DNA of 64,000 nucleotides from Smallanthus sonchifolius (GCA_023525975.1 CM042030.1:24360350-24424349), one strand, 5' to 3'. Shown: positions 21,882-32,554, counted from the stretch's first letter. A program made the numbers and translations. The notes: a model not told the origin generated them from the sequence alone.

Positions 21882-22937
21882 TCAAAGACATCGGGCCTTG
21901 GCAGTGCGCCCGAGGATGAGTGGGACTCTATCATCCGCATCGATGTCTAAGATAGCAAAATCCATGGGGAAGACAAATTTACCTACTTTTACTAATAGAT
22001 TCTCCACAATTTCCCGTGGATACTTGACTAAATGATCAGCCAAGGAGATGCTCATGCGTGTCGGCTGTGGTTCACCAAGGTCTAGCTGCTTATATATGGA
22101 GTATGGCATCAGATTGATGCTAGCACCTAGGTCAGCCAACGCGTGGTTCAAGGGCAAACTGCCTAGCAGAAACAGAATCCTGAAATGACTCGAATCTCCC
22201 AGTTTCTCAAGCAGTTTGTTCTGCACCACTGCAGAGCATTGCTCACTATGTGAGACTTTAGAGACCTCCTCTAGTCTCTTCTTGTTGGAAAGAAGATCTT
22301 TGAGGAACTTGCCATACTTTGGCATGTGCTGGAGGGTCTCTATGAGTGGGAGATTGACCTTGAGTTGTTTGAAAATGTTCAAGAAGTAGCCGTATTCCCT
22401 AGCGTGTTTATGTGGCAACAAGCGAGCTGGGTAGGGAACATGGCTTAGGACAATCTCGGGGCTCTTCATCTCCACCCCCTTCTTCTTCTCCTTTGCCTTC
22501 TTGGCAGGCATCTCTTCTACTATCTCCTCCTCCACCTGCTCTTCAATCATCTTGGCATCGATCTCAGCGAATCGAGCTCTCCAATCTACCTTCTTCACCT
22601 CTTTAACCGAAGGTATGCCATAGTTAGCACTATGGGAGGTTTCCACTTCTATTCTTTCCTCCTCTCTATGACTATTGATCGACACCGCCATCACTGAAGC
22701 ATTTGGGCCTGAAGACGGCCCTCCTTGTCTACCCTTCAAGCTCTGAGTGATGTCTCCAACCGTGCGTTGCAGATCCATGAATGACGACTGTTGATTCTTC
22801 AATAGAGTGTCGTGCGCATCTAATCGTTGCTGAGTCTCCTTATCCTTTGATACCAGGTGGGTTCCCTCCAGATCTCCATACCGAGCCAAAAGAATGGTAG
22901 TTGTTGTACCCTTGGTTCTGGTTCTGGTTGCCTGCAA
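21882..22937 (-). CDS. Element G gag end and aspartic protease
   Basis: 351 residues. A gag C-terminal linker with a Glu/Lys-rich stretch (EEQVEEEIVEEMPAKKAKEK) leads to a conserved PYPARL..YGYFLNIFKQLKVNLPL segment, and then to a retroviral-type protease with NHALADLGASINLMPYS (active-site D-x-G) and DRVPLILGR. This arrangement is typical of Athila/Tat-type Gypsy gag-pro. The first residues overlap the previous frame (22840-23316), so a frameshift near 22900 separates gag from protease here. Releases mature proteins in an intact element. Confidence 0.75.
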   Translation of the reverse strand: MQATRTRTKGTTTTILLARYGDLEGTHLVSKDKETQQRLDAHDTLLKNQQSSFMDLQRTVGDITQSLKGRQGGPSSGPNASVMAVSINSHREEERIEVETSHSANYGIPSVKEVKKVDWRARFAEIDAKMIEEQVEEEIVEEMPAKKAKEKKKGVEMKSPEIVLSHVPYPARLLPHKHAREYGYFLNIFKQLKVNLPLIETLQHMPKYGKFLKDLLSNKKRLEEVSKVSHSEQCSAVVQNKLLEKLGDSSHFRILFLLGSLPLNHALADLGASINLMPYSIYKQLDLGEPQPTRMSISLADHLVKYPREIVENLLVKVGKFVFPMDFAILDIDADDRVPLILGRTAKARCL

Positions 22938-23450
22938 AGCTCACCTGCTCATGTTGGTTGACAGGGCAATATCTGGTGTCGTGGCCTCCCCTGCACACCT
23001 CACACCATTGAGCACTGAGCTTTTGCTCTTTGATCTCGTTCGCCATAGCTGCGAGTGTAGCATTCACGCTAGTATCAGGAGTGACCTGATGCTCACCCCT
23101 AGGAGAAGAGGCGGGTATCCTAGCACTAGGAATGGAGGTCCTAGTGGATGGCTGCTGATGTTCCGCCGGAGCGAAGCTCTCGAACATCTCCTCACACTCG
23201 TCTGGCTCGAGCTTATCCATGATATGGCCTCCCGCAGCGGTGTTGAACATTTGCTGCTTCTCAAAGGTGAGACCATTATAGAAACTTTTCCACAATCGCC
23301 CAGTCTCATAGACCATGCTGGGGACATCGACTCAACAACATGTTGAACCTCTCCTAAGCCATGTGATAAGGCTCGTCGGCTGGAACGAATGGTTTTGATC
23401 CCGAAAGCGGCCCTGGAAGGTGGATAGTACTTTTTGTAGAACTTGGCTTA
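22840..23450 (-). pseudogene. gag: Element G gag, N-terminally truncated
   Basis: The capsid C-terminal motif LWKSFYNGLTFEKQQMFNTA and GGHIMDKLEPDECEEMFE are followed by a zinc knuckle CEVCRGGHDTRYC. The longest open part is 22840-23316; the reading continues upstream to about 23450 past a stop. The N-terminal half of gag is missing, cut at the junction with Copia D's truncated 5' LTR (23461). Confidence 0.7.
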
Positions 23451-23460
23451 CAGGTCCTAG

Positions 23461-23730
23461 TTCAATACAAGATCAACGGCTTGTGTTAGATATGATCCTT
23501 AGAATCAAGGGACTGTCTTGATTCTAAGTTACTATATAAGTAGTACTTAGAGTCATTGTATAAGTGTGATTTTTGCTGAAGAGTTTTATCTGTAATCTTG
23601 TAATCCTTGAAGCTTAATACACATTGCATTTATCAGTATTCTTCTTGTTTACTTGTTTACATTGTTTAGTTGTGATTGTTTCCGCCAATCTCAACTAGAA
23701 TAGAACCATCTTGTATTCACCGATCCAACA
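23461..23730 (+). repeat. Truncated 5' LTR of Copia D
   Basis: Matches the last 270 bp of the 3' LTR (54786-55055), including the TATA-like TATATAAG (23533-23540). The upstream 440 bp of LTR are missing, replaced by element G. Confidence 0.9.
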
Positions 23731-23732
23731 AG

Positions 23733-23742
23733 TGGTATCAAA
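23733..23742 (+). other. Primer-binding site of Copia D
   Basis: TGGTATCAAA, two bases after the LTR end. It is complementary to the Met tRNA 3' end with decay beyond eight bases. Confidence 0.75.
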
Positions 23743-23846
23743 TCTTTGGCTCACAGATTAAACAAACTCACACTTGTTTAATCATTCTCTGGTTCTATTC
23801 AAAACTATCTCTTTGATAAAGTCATCCCATTAATCACCAATCAAAA

Positions 23847-25042
23847 ATGGCACAAAACAGTGGAGTTGAAGACACGGAAGCATCAGCAGACCACCAAGAC
23901 TGGTGTCTGGAGAACACTATGATATGTGGAAGAACAAAATGGAAAGTTTCTTCTGCTATCAAGAATATGGGATGTGGAAATCCATAAAAGATGGACCATA
24001 CATACCCATGGTGGCCTCCGCTGATTCCGGAGGTACACTGGTTCCCAAGGAATCCTCCAAATAATCTGATGAAGACATCAAGAAAATGGAGGTAGATTTC
24101 AAGGCTTTGGGAGCCATCCAGATGTGCTTAACAAATGAAGTTTTTCACAACTTCAGAGGATACAAAACTGCAAAGGAGCTATGGGAGGCTCTTGAGAAGA
24201 TGTTTGCTGGTTCAGAGGAAGTAAAAGAAAACAGAAGAGACATCCTGAAGTAGCAATATGAAAACTTCGTCTGGAAGGAAGGTGAGTCTCTAACTGTTTT
24301 ATTTAACAGATATACTTATCTTGTAGGTGAGCTGCAGTGGTCAAAAGTGAAGCTGGAGAATGAAGATATTCTCAAGAAGTTCATTAGGTCTCTACCCAGT
24401 TGCTGGACACTCTACACAGTGTCCATCAGAAGAACTAAAAATCTGAAGACTCTTCAGATGACTGAGCTTTTCGGTATGCTAAAAACCTATGAATTAGAGA
24501 TGATTCAGGCCAAGGAAAGAAGCTCAAGCTACCAAACACCCTCAACTTCCACCACCACCTCTTCTGCCCTCCACTCCAACCACTCAGGTCCTAGTTCAAG
24601 CAACTATTATCCTCCCATTGTCACTCATCCCCAAACTCCAACCTCTCAATCAAACAACTCACCATTTCTTCTTGAAGCCCCACCTCAAACATCAACCTCT
24701 GCTGCTTTTGTCTCTGAAAACTCAAGCAATATGTCCTTTATCAAGGAAGATCTGGAATGTTTTCATCCAGATGATCTAGAAGAAATGGATATACAACACT
24801 CCTATGCCATGCTCTCTCTAAGAGAAAAAAGGTTCTACTCAAGAACAGGAAGACCCGTTCCAATCAACAACTCTAACACCGGGGTTAGCTTGGACAAAAG
24901 CAAACTGAAGTGTTACAACTGTAACCAACTTGGTCATTTTTCTAGGGAATGCAAGGCACCAAAGGCAAACCCAGCTGCTGCTCATATCAGGCAAGCTCAC
25001 CAAGCACAACCAAGACAGCAACAGGCCACTCCTCCTGCATAA
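23847..25042 (+). pseudogene. gag: Copia D gag (UBN2-type) with zinc knuckle
   Basis: The start ATG at 23847 reads MAQNSGVED. A frame change near 23900 leads to the capsid motif LYDMWKNKMESFF..WKSI. LWEALEKMFAGSEEVKE follows, with in-frame stops at 24063 and 24252. The open part 24347-25042 has the conserved KKFIRSLP motif, a Ser/Thr/Pro-rich linker and a zinc knuckle CYNCNQLGHFSRECK. It stops at TAA (25040-25042). Copia gag of the UBN2 family; forms the virus-like particle. Confidence 0.85.
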
Positions 25043-25126
25043 ACTGCAGCTTGTGCAGTTGTTGGAACTGCTGACTTTGACTGGAGCTTCCAGTATGAGG
25101 ATATTCCTGCCAACAATCAAGCTCTC

Positions 25127-25774
25127 ATGGCAGACACATCAGAGGTACCACCTCAGGTATATGAAAATCTGTGTACTCAAGCTTGTATTGATAAGGTCCT
25201 TGGATACAGGAAACATAACCAAAATCTCATAGATCAAAATGAAGAATTTCACCAAATGAAATCTGAATTTAAAAAGGTTGAAAACAGTCATAAGGAAACG
25301 ATTGATTATTTAAAGAAAGAAATTTCATCATTAAAACATGAACAAACAAACCTTGAAACTCAAATTGATGACCTTCTGGTTAAGTTAAAAGCTACAAGGG
25401 CCGAATTAGCAGATAAAAAGGTCCATGTGGAAAAATATGAATTTGCATCCAAAAAGATGCAAAGACTTTTAGATGCTCAAATCCATGAAAAGGTAACTGC
25501 TGGTCTTGGATTTCAAGTTGAACAACCCTACAATGTTGTTCCTCTACCCGCTAACTATGTAGCTATCCATGAACCAAGTTTCAATCTTTCCAAACTTGAC
25601 ATGGCCAACCGAAATCATGACCCTGTTGTCCAAGAAACCCCTGTGCAAGAATGCACTACTTCATCCGAGTCTGAGTCAACATGCTCAGACTCCACTGAAA
25701 CCAATAAAGCTTCATCACCCCCTACATGTGAAGCTTTTAAAGCCAACAATCCAAGTCCTTTCATCCCTTCATAA
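25127..25774 (+). CDS. gag: Copia D gag extension, coiled coil
   Basis: 215 residues in the same polyprotein region. Long heptad-like helix (SEFKKVENSHKETIDYLKKE, LETQIDDLLVKLKATRAE), then a Ser/Thr-rich tail. Extended gag with a coiled coil between zinc knuckles is a feature of SIRE-type Copia as I know it. It ends at TAA 25772-25774, where the ancestral frame appears to have read on. Confidence 0.7.
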   Translation: MADTSEVPPQVYENLCTQACIDKVLGYRKHNQNLIDQNEEFHQMKSEFKKVENSHKETIDYLKKEISSLKHEQTNLETQIDDLLVKLKATRAELADKKVHVEKYEFASKKMQRLLDAQIHEKVTAGLGFQVEQPYNVVPLPANYVAIHEPSFNLSKLDMANRNHDPVVQETPVQECTTSSESESTCSDSTETNKASSPPTCEAFKANNPSPFIPS

Positions 25775-25909
25775 ACTGTACCAGTATCTCAGCCAACCAA
25801 ACAAATCAAAATCAGCTATCCTCTAGAAGGAAGAAAGCTAACTGTTGAAAAGGGACAGTCTTCAACCCCCACCCACTCAAAGCCTCTATCCAAATCACAA
25901 CAAAGGAAG

Positions 25910-26785
25910 GTGTTTGACATATGTCATGTGCCTGGAGAGAGGGCTCTATATGTTCAAAAGACATTAGAAGAAGCCACATTTGAGCATAACAAAGCTCACC
26001 CCTGGAACTTCAAAGACCTGTTCAAAAGAAAGGACTATGTGTACTTTCAGAGGGACAAACTGGCAAAATCATGCTTTGTGTGTAGGAAATACAATCATAC
26101 TGCCAACACCTGCTTCTACGACCTTCAGCAAAAAAGAAACCACAAGCAACATGCTTTTGAAAAGACGAACAAGAATAAAAAGGTAAGAAGCTTTGAAGCC
26201 AAGGAAACTCATTTCAGAAACTCCCTCTCCCCACCAAGGAAGAAGCTGCCAAGACCTCAACAATCTTGCATCATCTGTGGTGAATCAGACCACTTTGCTG
26301 CAAATTGTAAATTTAATCCCTTCAACCAGATTAACCAAAAGCCTATCAACAAAAGAACTTCTACAGAGAAACCATCTGGTAACAAGGTAAAGAAGGATGG
26401 GAATACATTTGTTGTTAAACCATCACAAGCCAGCAAAAATGTTGTTGATCAAGTAAAGCCCAAGAAACCAAAGGACAAGCCTTCAACATCAACCAAGTCT
26501 GCTGCTGCTCAAGTAAAACAATCAGCAGCAACAAAATCTGCTGCTGATAAGCCAAAGGCCTCAGTAGCAAAATCTGCTGCTGATCAAGCAAATCTGTCAG
26601 CAGCCAAAGCAACATCAGCTGCTGACAAAGCAAAGAGAGCTAGAAAACCACCAATTCAGCATTGGAAAGTCAAAATTCCTCCAAGAATCATCATTGGTTC
26701 TGTTGATTGCAAACATGCTGATACTGAAAATCCGAGAACCCTTTTCTACAAGGATGCAAGCTCTTGGATTCCTCCAACTAACTAG
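25910..26785 (+). CDS. gag: Copia D gag C-terminal part with two zinc knuckles
   Basis: Two further CCHC knuckles, CFVCRKYNHTANTC and CIICGESDHFAANC, are followed by a Lys/Ala-rich repeat region (KSAAAQVK, KSAADKPK, KSAADQANLS) likely to bind nucleic acid, then PPIQHWKVKIP. Together with the knuckle at 24914 this gag carries three. Stop at 26785, just before the protease. Confidence 0.75.
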   Translation: MFDICHVPGERALYVQKTLEEATFEHNKAHPWNFKDLFKRKDYVYFQRDKLAKSCFVCRKYNHTANTCFYDLQQKRNHKQHAFEKTNKNKKVRSFEAKETHFRNSLSPPRKKLPRPQQSCIICGESDHFAANCKFNPFNQINQKPINKRTSTEKPSGNKVKKDGNTFVVKPSQASKNVVDQVKPKKPKDKPSTSTKSAAAQVKQSAATKSAADKPKASVAKSAADQANLSAAKATSAADKAKRARKPPIQHWKVKIPPRIIIGSVDCKHADTENPRTLFYKDASSWIPPTN

Positions 26786-27230
26786 ATCTCTCTCATGTGC
26801 ATGGACAGCCAGGTCACAAGAATAACACCTAGGTGGTAGACAGTGGTTGTTCCAGGCACATTACAGGCAACGGATCCTCTCTAACTTCAGACATTTCAAT
26901 AGAGGATATGTTGCCTTTGGAAGTAACTCAAAAGGAGGATCTATTAGTGGACAAGGAACCGTGTCCAATGAAAGAATGAGTATTGAAAAGGTAAACTATT
27001 TCAAAGAATTGGACTTCAATCTCATGAGTGTTTCCCAGGTCTGTGATCAGAAGCATTGGATGTTGTTCATAGATAAAGAATGCCTTGTACTGTCTCCTGG
27101 ATTATCCAAACCTCCAGAAAATATTTTGTTAACTACTCAGAGAAAAGAAAATCTTTATGTGCTTGACATGAATGAGGTCACTCCATCTGGCAGTGTATCC
27201 TGTTTTCTATCAAAAGCTTCAGTTGATTAA
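26786..27230 (+). pseudogene. pol: Copia D protease
   Basis: An in-frame TAG near 26832 (TGG expected) precedes VVDSGCSRHITGNGSSL, the Copia protease active site (DSG). A frame change near 26890 connects to the open frame 26847-27230 with HFNRGYVAFGSNSKG and NYFKELDFNLMSVSQVCDQK, the classic protease-to-integrase linker. Inactive copy. Confidence 0.85.
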
Positions 27231-28064
27231 TCAGCTCTCTGGCACAAGAGATTAAGCCATGTTAACATCAAAACCATCAACAAATTGGTGAAGGATAATC
27301 TTGTCAGAGGGCTTCCTGATAAAGAATTCCAGCTAGAAGACCATTGCATTGCTTGTTTGAAGGGGAAGCAACACAAGAGTTCTCACAAGCCCAAGACTTT
27401 GAATACAAATGATACTCCACTATAGTTGTTGCATATGGATCTCTTTGGTCCTACAAATTTTAGGTCAATGGGTAAGAAGTCATACTGTCTGGTGATAACT
27501 GATGACTACACCAGATTCTCATGGGTATACTTCTTGAGAACAAAATATGAAACTGCTAAAATTCTCAAATCCTACATCCTTAGGGTAGAGAATCAAAGCA
27601 ATCAGAAAGTAAAGATAATAAGGTGTGATCAGGGCACAGAGTTCAAGAACCACACTTTGAACTATTTCTGTGAGAGCAAGAGAATAGAAAGGTAATACAG
27701 TGCTCCAAGAACTCCTCAACAAAATGTAGTTGCTGAAAGAAGAAACAGAACTCTAATTGAGTCAGCAAGATCTATGTTGGCTGACTCAAAACTGCCTCTC
27801 ACATTCTGGGCAGAAGCAGTAAGCACAGCCTGCTACGTGCAAAATAGAGTTCTCATAGTCAAGCCTCTCAAGAAGACACCTTATGAATTGTGGTTCTAAA
27901 GAGTTCTCTACATTGGATTTCTAAAACCTTTTGGATGTCCATGCACAATTCTGATCACACATGGGGTTCTTCCTAAGTTTGGTGTCAAATCTGATGAAGG
28001 ATATTTTGTGGGCTATTCCTCTTAATCCAAGGCCTATAGAGTATTAAACTCAAGAACAAGAATT
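27231..28064 (+). pseudogene. pol: Copia D integrase
   Basis: GAG-pre-integrase zinc domain LWHKRLSHVNIKTINKL..CIACLKGKQHKSSH, then a core with LLHMDLFGPT (first Asp), IIRCDQGTEFKN (second Asp) and PQQNVVAERRNRTLIES (Glu; the usual NGV has become NVV). Four in-frame stops (near 27424, 27693, 27898 and 28022) break it. The longest open piece is 27426-27695. Confidence 0.85.
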
Positions 28065-29816
28065 GTGGAAGAATCAGCCAATGTGGAATGTAGAGAACAC
28101 ATTTTCTATGAACAGGGAAAAGGCCCAAACTGGCTCTTTGACATAGACTCCTTCACCCAAATATTTGAGCCTCTCATCTTCTCAAATATGGAGTCTACCT
28201 CCTCTCAAACACCTGCTTCCACTTTCTCCTCTGACTACAGACTAGATTTTCCTAAATCTTCTATCAGTCTGAGAAGACCATCCATTGATCCTCCATCTGT
28301 TATGGAAGCCATTGAAGCAAGTGAAGCCAGAACCACACTCTCCAATGTCACCAGCAGCAGCTTGTCTGAAAATGAAAATTTGAATGGAGACTCTTTGGTA
28401 AATGCGATTGATGCTGCAAATACTATTGCTGATAATACTGATGTAGCTATTGATATTGAAGACTCTTCAACCATGAATGAAGAAATCCCTGATCAAAATC
28501 AAAGCAATCTTGAGCAAGGGATACAACTGGAGGTGGTACCAGCACAAAGGATCAACAAGGAACATACTCTGGAAAATATTATTGGCCAAGTTCACCAAGG
28601 AGTTCTAACAAGAAGCAAATCTCATGAGGCCAATATATGTTTGTTTTCATGTTTTTTATCTCAGGTGGAACCCAAGAAGATAGATGAAGCTCTGCAACAC
28701 AGCAGTTGGATTGAGGCAATGCAGGAAGAGTTGCTGCATTTCAAGAGACAGGATGCCTGGAAACTTGTTGATCTTCCACATGGTCAATCTGCCATTGGCA
28801 CAAGATGGGTATTTAGGAACAAGCAAGATGAGAGAGGCATTGTCGTCGAGAACAAAGCCAGACTTGTAGCTCAAGGCTACACTCAGGAAGAGGGAATTGA
28901 CTATGATGAAGTATTTGCTCCTGTTGCCAGGCTAGAGGCCATCAGAATCTTCATGGCATTTGCTGCATCCAAGAATTTCATGGTCTATCAAATGGATGTC
29001 AAGAGTGCCTTTCTGTATGGGAAGATTGGTGAAGAAGTATATGTCAAACAACCTCCAGGTTTTGTAGATAATGCACATCCTAACCAAGTGTTCAAACTAG
29101 ACAAAGCTCTGTATGGCTTACATCAAGCCCCAAGAGACTGGTATGAAACTTTGTCTGGATATCTACTAAGCAACAACTTCAGAAGAGGTGCCATTGACCA
29201 GACCTTGTTTATCAAAGATGAAGGGGGAGAAATCTTACTAGTACAAATCTACGTAGATGATATCATCTTTGGATCAACAAAGAAGAAGTTGTGTAAAGAC
29301 TTTGAGATCCTGATGCACTCAAAGTTTGAAATGAGTTCAATGGGTGAACTAAATTTCTTTCTAGGTCTTCAAGTCAAACAAGTTCCAAATAGAATCTTCA
29401 TTAGCCAATCCAAATATGTTAAGAGCATTCTGGAAAGATTCAAGATGGCTGACTGCTCTGCTGTAAGAACCCCTATGCAAGTGCACCATCAGCTAACTCC
29501 AGACAAAGATGGTCAAGACACTGATCAACATCAGTACCGTGCAATGATAGGGTCTCTCATGTATCTCACTGCCTCAAGGCTAGATATCATGTTTGCAGTA
29601 TGTCTCTGTGCAAGATTCCAAGCAGCTCCAAAGATTTCACATCTTCAAGCTGTCAAGAGAATTTTTAGGTACCTAAAGGAAGCCCCAAGACTTGGGCTAT
29701 GGTACTATAGAAATGATAAGTTCAATCTGTATGCATACATTGACAGTGATTATGGGGGATGCAACTTGGACAAAAAGTCCACATCAGGGGATGTCATTTT
29801 CTGGGAGGGAGACTGA
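28065..29816 (+). CDS. pol: Copia D integrase tail, reverse transcriptase, RNase H start
   Basis: 583 residues. A low-complexity integrase C-terminus (to about residue 190) is followed by RT starting at WIEAMQEELLHFKRQDAW, with GTRWVFRNKQDERG, QEEGIDYDEVFAPVARLEAI, YQMDVKSAFLYGKI, the catalytic YVDDIIFGST (29250-29279), and MGELNFFLGLQVKQ. RNase H begins at YAYIDSDYGGCNLDKKSTSG. The stop at 29816 reflects a frameshift inside RNase H; the next frame starts by 29759. The key RT residues are intact, the longest preserved enzyme of D. Confidence 0.92.
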   Translation: MEESANVECREHIFYEQGKGPNWLFDIDSFTQIFEPLIFSNMESTSSQTPASTFSSDYRLDFPKSSISLRRPSIDPPSVMEAIEASEARTTLSNVTSSSLSENENLNGDSLVNAIDAANTIADNTDVAIDIEDSSTMNEEIPDQNQSNLEQGIQLEVVPAQRINKEHTLENIIGQVHQGVLTRSKSHEANICLFSCFLSQVEPKKIDEALQHSSWIEAMQEELLHFKRQDAWKLVDLPHGQSAIGTRWVFRNKQDERGIVVENKARLVAQGYTQEEGIDYDEVFAPVARLEAIRIFMAFAASKNFMVYQMDVKSAFLYGKIGEEVYVKQPPGFVDNAHPNQVFKLDKALYGLHQAPRDWYETLSGYLLSNNFRRGAIDQTLFIKDEGGEILLVQIYVDDIIFGSTKKKLCKDFEILMHSKFEMSSMGELNFFLGLQVKQVPNRIFISQSKYVKSILERFKMADCSAVRTPMQVHHQLTPDKDGQDTDQHQYRAMIGSLMYLTASRLDIMFAVCLCARFQAAPKISHLQAVKRIFRYLKEAPRLGLWYYRNDKFNLYAYIDSDYGGCNLDKKSTSGDVIFWEGD

Positions 29817-30192
29817 TTTCATGGCAGTGCAAGAAGCAAACATGCGTTTCAACCTCTACAACAGAAGCAGAATACATTGCAGCTTCAAGTTGCTATGCAC
29901 AAGTCATTTGGATACAAAATCAAATGCTGGATTATGGGATGACTTTCATGGCAACTCCAATTCACATTGACAACATGAGTGCTATATCAATCACAAACAA
30001 TCCGGTGCAGCACTCCAAGACAAAACACATTGACATCAGGTATCACTTCATAAGAAATCAAGGTGAGAAAAAGAGAATTATATTAACCAAGTTCATACCA
30101 ATGAGCAATATGCTGATTTGTTTACAAAACCTTTTGATGAAGCTAGATTTAGATATTTAGTTGAATCTATTGGTATGATGAACTTTGATTAA
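29759..30192 (+). pseudogene. pol: Copia D RNase H, C-terminal part
   Basis: ISWQCKKQTCVSTSTTEAEY and SKTKHIDIRYHFIRNQ are the Copia RNase H hallmarks. A further frame change near 30105 restores the pol end DLFTKPFDEARF to the stop at 30190-30192. Confidence 0.85.
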
Positions 30193-30924
30193 AATATGAC
30201 TCTAAAATTTTGTTTTTGTAAATGTGTTTGTCTTTTGTTATAAATAAAAGTTATAAGTCAGCAGCATCCATTTCTTGCTGCTGACAGGTTTAATCATCAG
30301 CAGCAAAGATTTTACCACTGAATGCTTTAAGTTATCAGCGGGAACAAGTTTCCTACGGATAGCTTTAAGGCTGTCAGCAGCAACATCCTTGTTGCAGATT
30401 ATTGCATCCATCAACAGCAAAGAATTTGCCACTGACTGCTTTAAGTTATCAGCAGGAGCAAGTTTCCAGCGTATAACTTTAAGGCTGTCAGCAGCAACAT
30501 CCTTGCTGCAGATCGTTGCATCCATCAGCAACAATTGAGTTTGCTGCTGACAGACTTAACCATCCACCGCAACAAAGCTTGCAGCGGATAGGCTTAACCA
30601 TCCGCAGTAACCAAGTTTGCTGTTGATGGGTAAAAATAAGTCTAAATTAACTTTTACCCGCTGTAAAAATTACCTTCAGTCTTTACCATGACTGCTATAG
30701 TGTATTACAGCTGTAACAGTAAAAGGTGAATGAGGTTGTACTGTACAAGTAAGTTTGCTTTTTCCCTCCTCTGCCGTTATAACTCAAATCAATTTCTCCA
30801 TAACCTCTTGACATTCAATTTCAACCTAACCCTTATAATTTTCTCTCACACCTCCATAAGCATTCAAAGCCTTCCATACTTAACCACCTTTCAAAACCTT
30901 CAACCTTCCCTCCAAACCCAACAA
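30193..30924 (+). other. Copia D spacer between pol and extra ORF
   Basis: Non-coding. It holds a repeat block (30255-30640) and then a pyrimidine/CA-rich stretch of about 200 bp directly before the extra-ORF ATG that looks like a plant 5' leader (CTCACACCTCC, CTTCCCTCC). A separate transcript for the extra ORF is possible; inference only. Confidence 0.55.
30255..30640. repeat. Repeat/palindrome block with 114-bp tandem copies
   Basis: TGCTTTAAGTTATCAGC starts at 30323 and 30437, giving a 114-bp period with two copies. Units contain inverted pairs such as GCTGCTGA/TCAGCAGC and GCGGAT/ATCCGC. Related words (GCTGCGGATAAGCTTATCC, TTGCTGCTGATAG) recur in D's own 3' LTR at 54385-54600. Confidence 0.75.
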
Positions 30925-31060
30925 ATGGCAGAGGTAGACATAAACCGTCTCGATGATAAGTTTTCTTCATACCACAACCTCACAGCATACTTAATAAAAG
31001 GAAAGAAGTCTGAGGGGTTCGATGATATGTTCGATTTTCTTTGTCGATCAAAGATATACT
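30925..31060 (+). pseudogene. Copia D extra ORF, N-terminal piece
   Basis: The ATG at 30925 reads MAEVDINRLDDKF and the piece breaks at 31060 inside SKIY, where element F is inserted after the target bases ATACT. It resumes at 39925 in the same frame, with one copy of the target bases counted. The start is supported by the leader-like sequence upstream and by alignment to K's extra ORF start at 59700. Function unknown. Confidence 0.75.
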
Positions 31061-32280
31061 TGTAAGGCCCCTTCCCCGGGTAACCTCACTTGTTGGATTT
31101 ACTCATAAACATAGTCATAAATACTGAACTTAAATTAAAGACATTCATCATTCAATTACAAAATCATTCGTCATTCAATTACATAATATAACATAACTTG
31201 ACAGCGGAAGTCTTAACGCATATATTAAAGTGGGATGTCAGTCTTGTGTCGGGTAACCTTCACGCCATCGCACGACCTTTTCTTCCTTTACATGAAATGT
31301 ATACTAAAAGTCAGCTAACGCTGGTGAGTTCTAGTTTAAAGACAATCATACATAATATTTACCTTATCATGAATATAATGTATATATATATATATATTCA
31401 TACTTTTAAATATTCTTTACTTTACTGTTCTCACATAACATTCATTGAGGGTATATACATATGTACATACATACTTTCTTTTTGTGAGAACACTTATTGG
31501 CCATAATCTTAAGGGAGATCAACCCGTCATACTTGTCGCGAATGTCACGAAGACATCGCTGTCAGAACTACCGTCGTAGCCCATTTCATTACCGTCCGGC
31601 TCTAGAAAACCGTCCGTCATTCATTAATCCGTCGGGCAACCTTTGTCCGTCCGCTCTTAAACCGTCCTACCGTCGTAGTCCGTCATTTTGTCCGTCTGCC
31701 CTAGGGCATCCGTTTCCCACGCGACCATTATGTATGCAACCGTTCTACTTTAGTTAAGGCATTTGCTTCAACCGTCCATTAATACCTTTTCATACGTCTT
31801 AGCTTGCGAAGGAACGTTTTTGTCCCGGTTGCAAAATAGTCACGTGGTCGTCCGTCTACCGAAGTAGCCGTTGTCATAGAAGGGTTTATAACGTTTACAT
31901 TCATTCATAACATGCAATATATATGTAATATAAAGCAAGATTTCATTCTTTTACGTTATGTCCTTCTTTCATTCATTCTTTGAAATCATACGCTTCTTTC
32001 TTTATTCATAATTCATTTTCATATATAAGTATTTATATATATACGTATGATCACATTGACATTTATAACATTTAATCATTTAGTGTTTACACTTCAGCCC
32101 CAAAACATTTAAAATGATTTGCACATAACATAGAAGGGGGCACATAGAACTCACCTGATGAGTAGTTTCTGAAATACACTTAGCTGGCTACTGAGCGTCA
32201 CTAATGTCACTCACGATCTGTATAAAAAAGTCATACACGTAAGGTAGTGCTCCTAGATGACACTAGACATTACTATGCTT

Positions 32281-32437
32281 GAATCTAGTAGTTTCGATGG
32301 ATTCGTTTATATCGAAACTTGGTAGTTTCGATAGGTTGCTTAAGTCGACACTTGGTAGTTTCGATAGGTAACTTAGGTGTAATCTTAGCTTCAGATCGTG
32401 GGCATATCGAAACTATGGTAGTTTCGATAGGTCTGCA

Positions 32438-32491
<54 letters not shown>

Positions 32492-32518
32492 CATATATAT
32501 ACATATATATATATATAC

Positions 32519-32554
<36 letters not shown>

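Noticed and set aside
30238..30534. Minus-strand open frame with repeated LLLMDA..CSKDVAADSLK units
   Set aside because: Shadow of the 114-bp tandem repeat in Copia D's spacer; antisense to the element and without family motifs.
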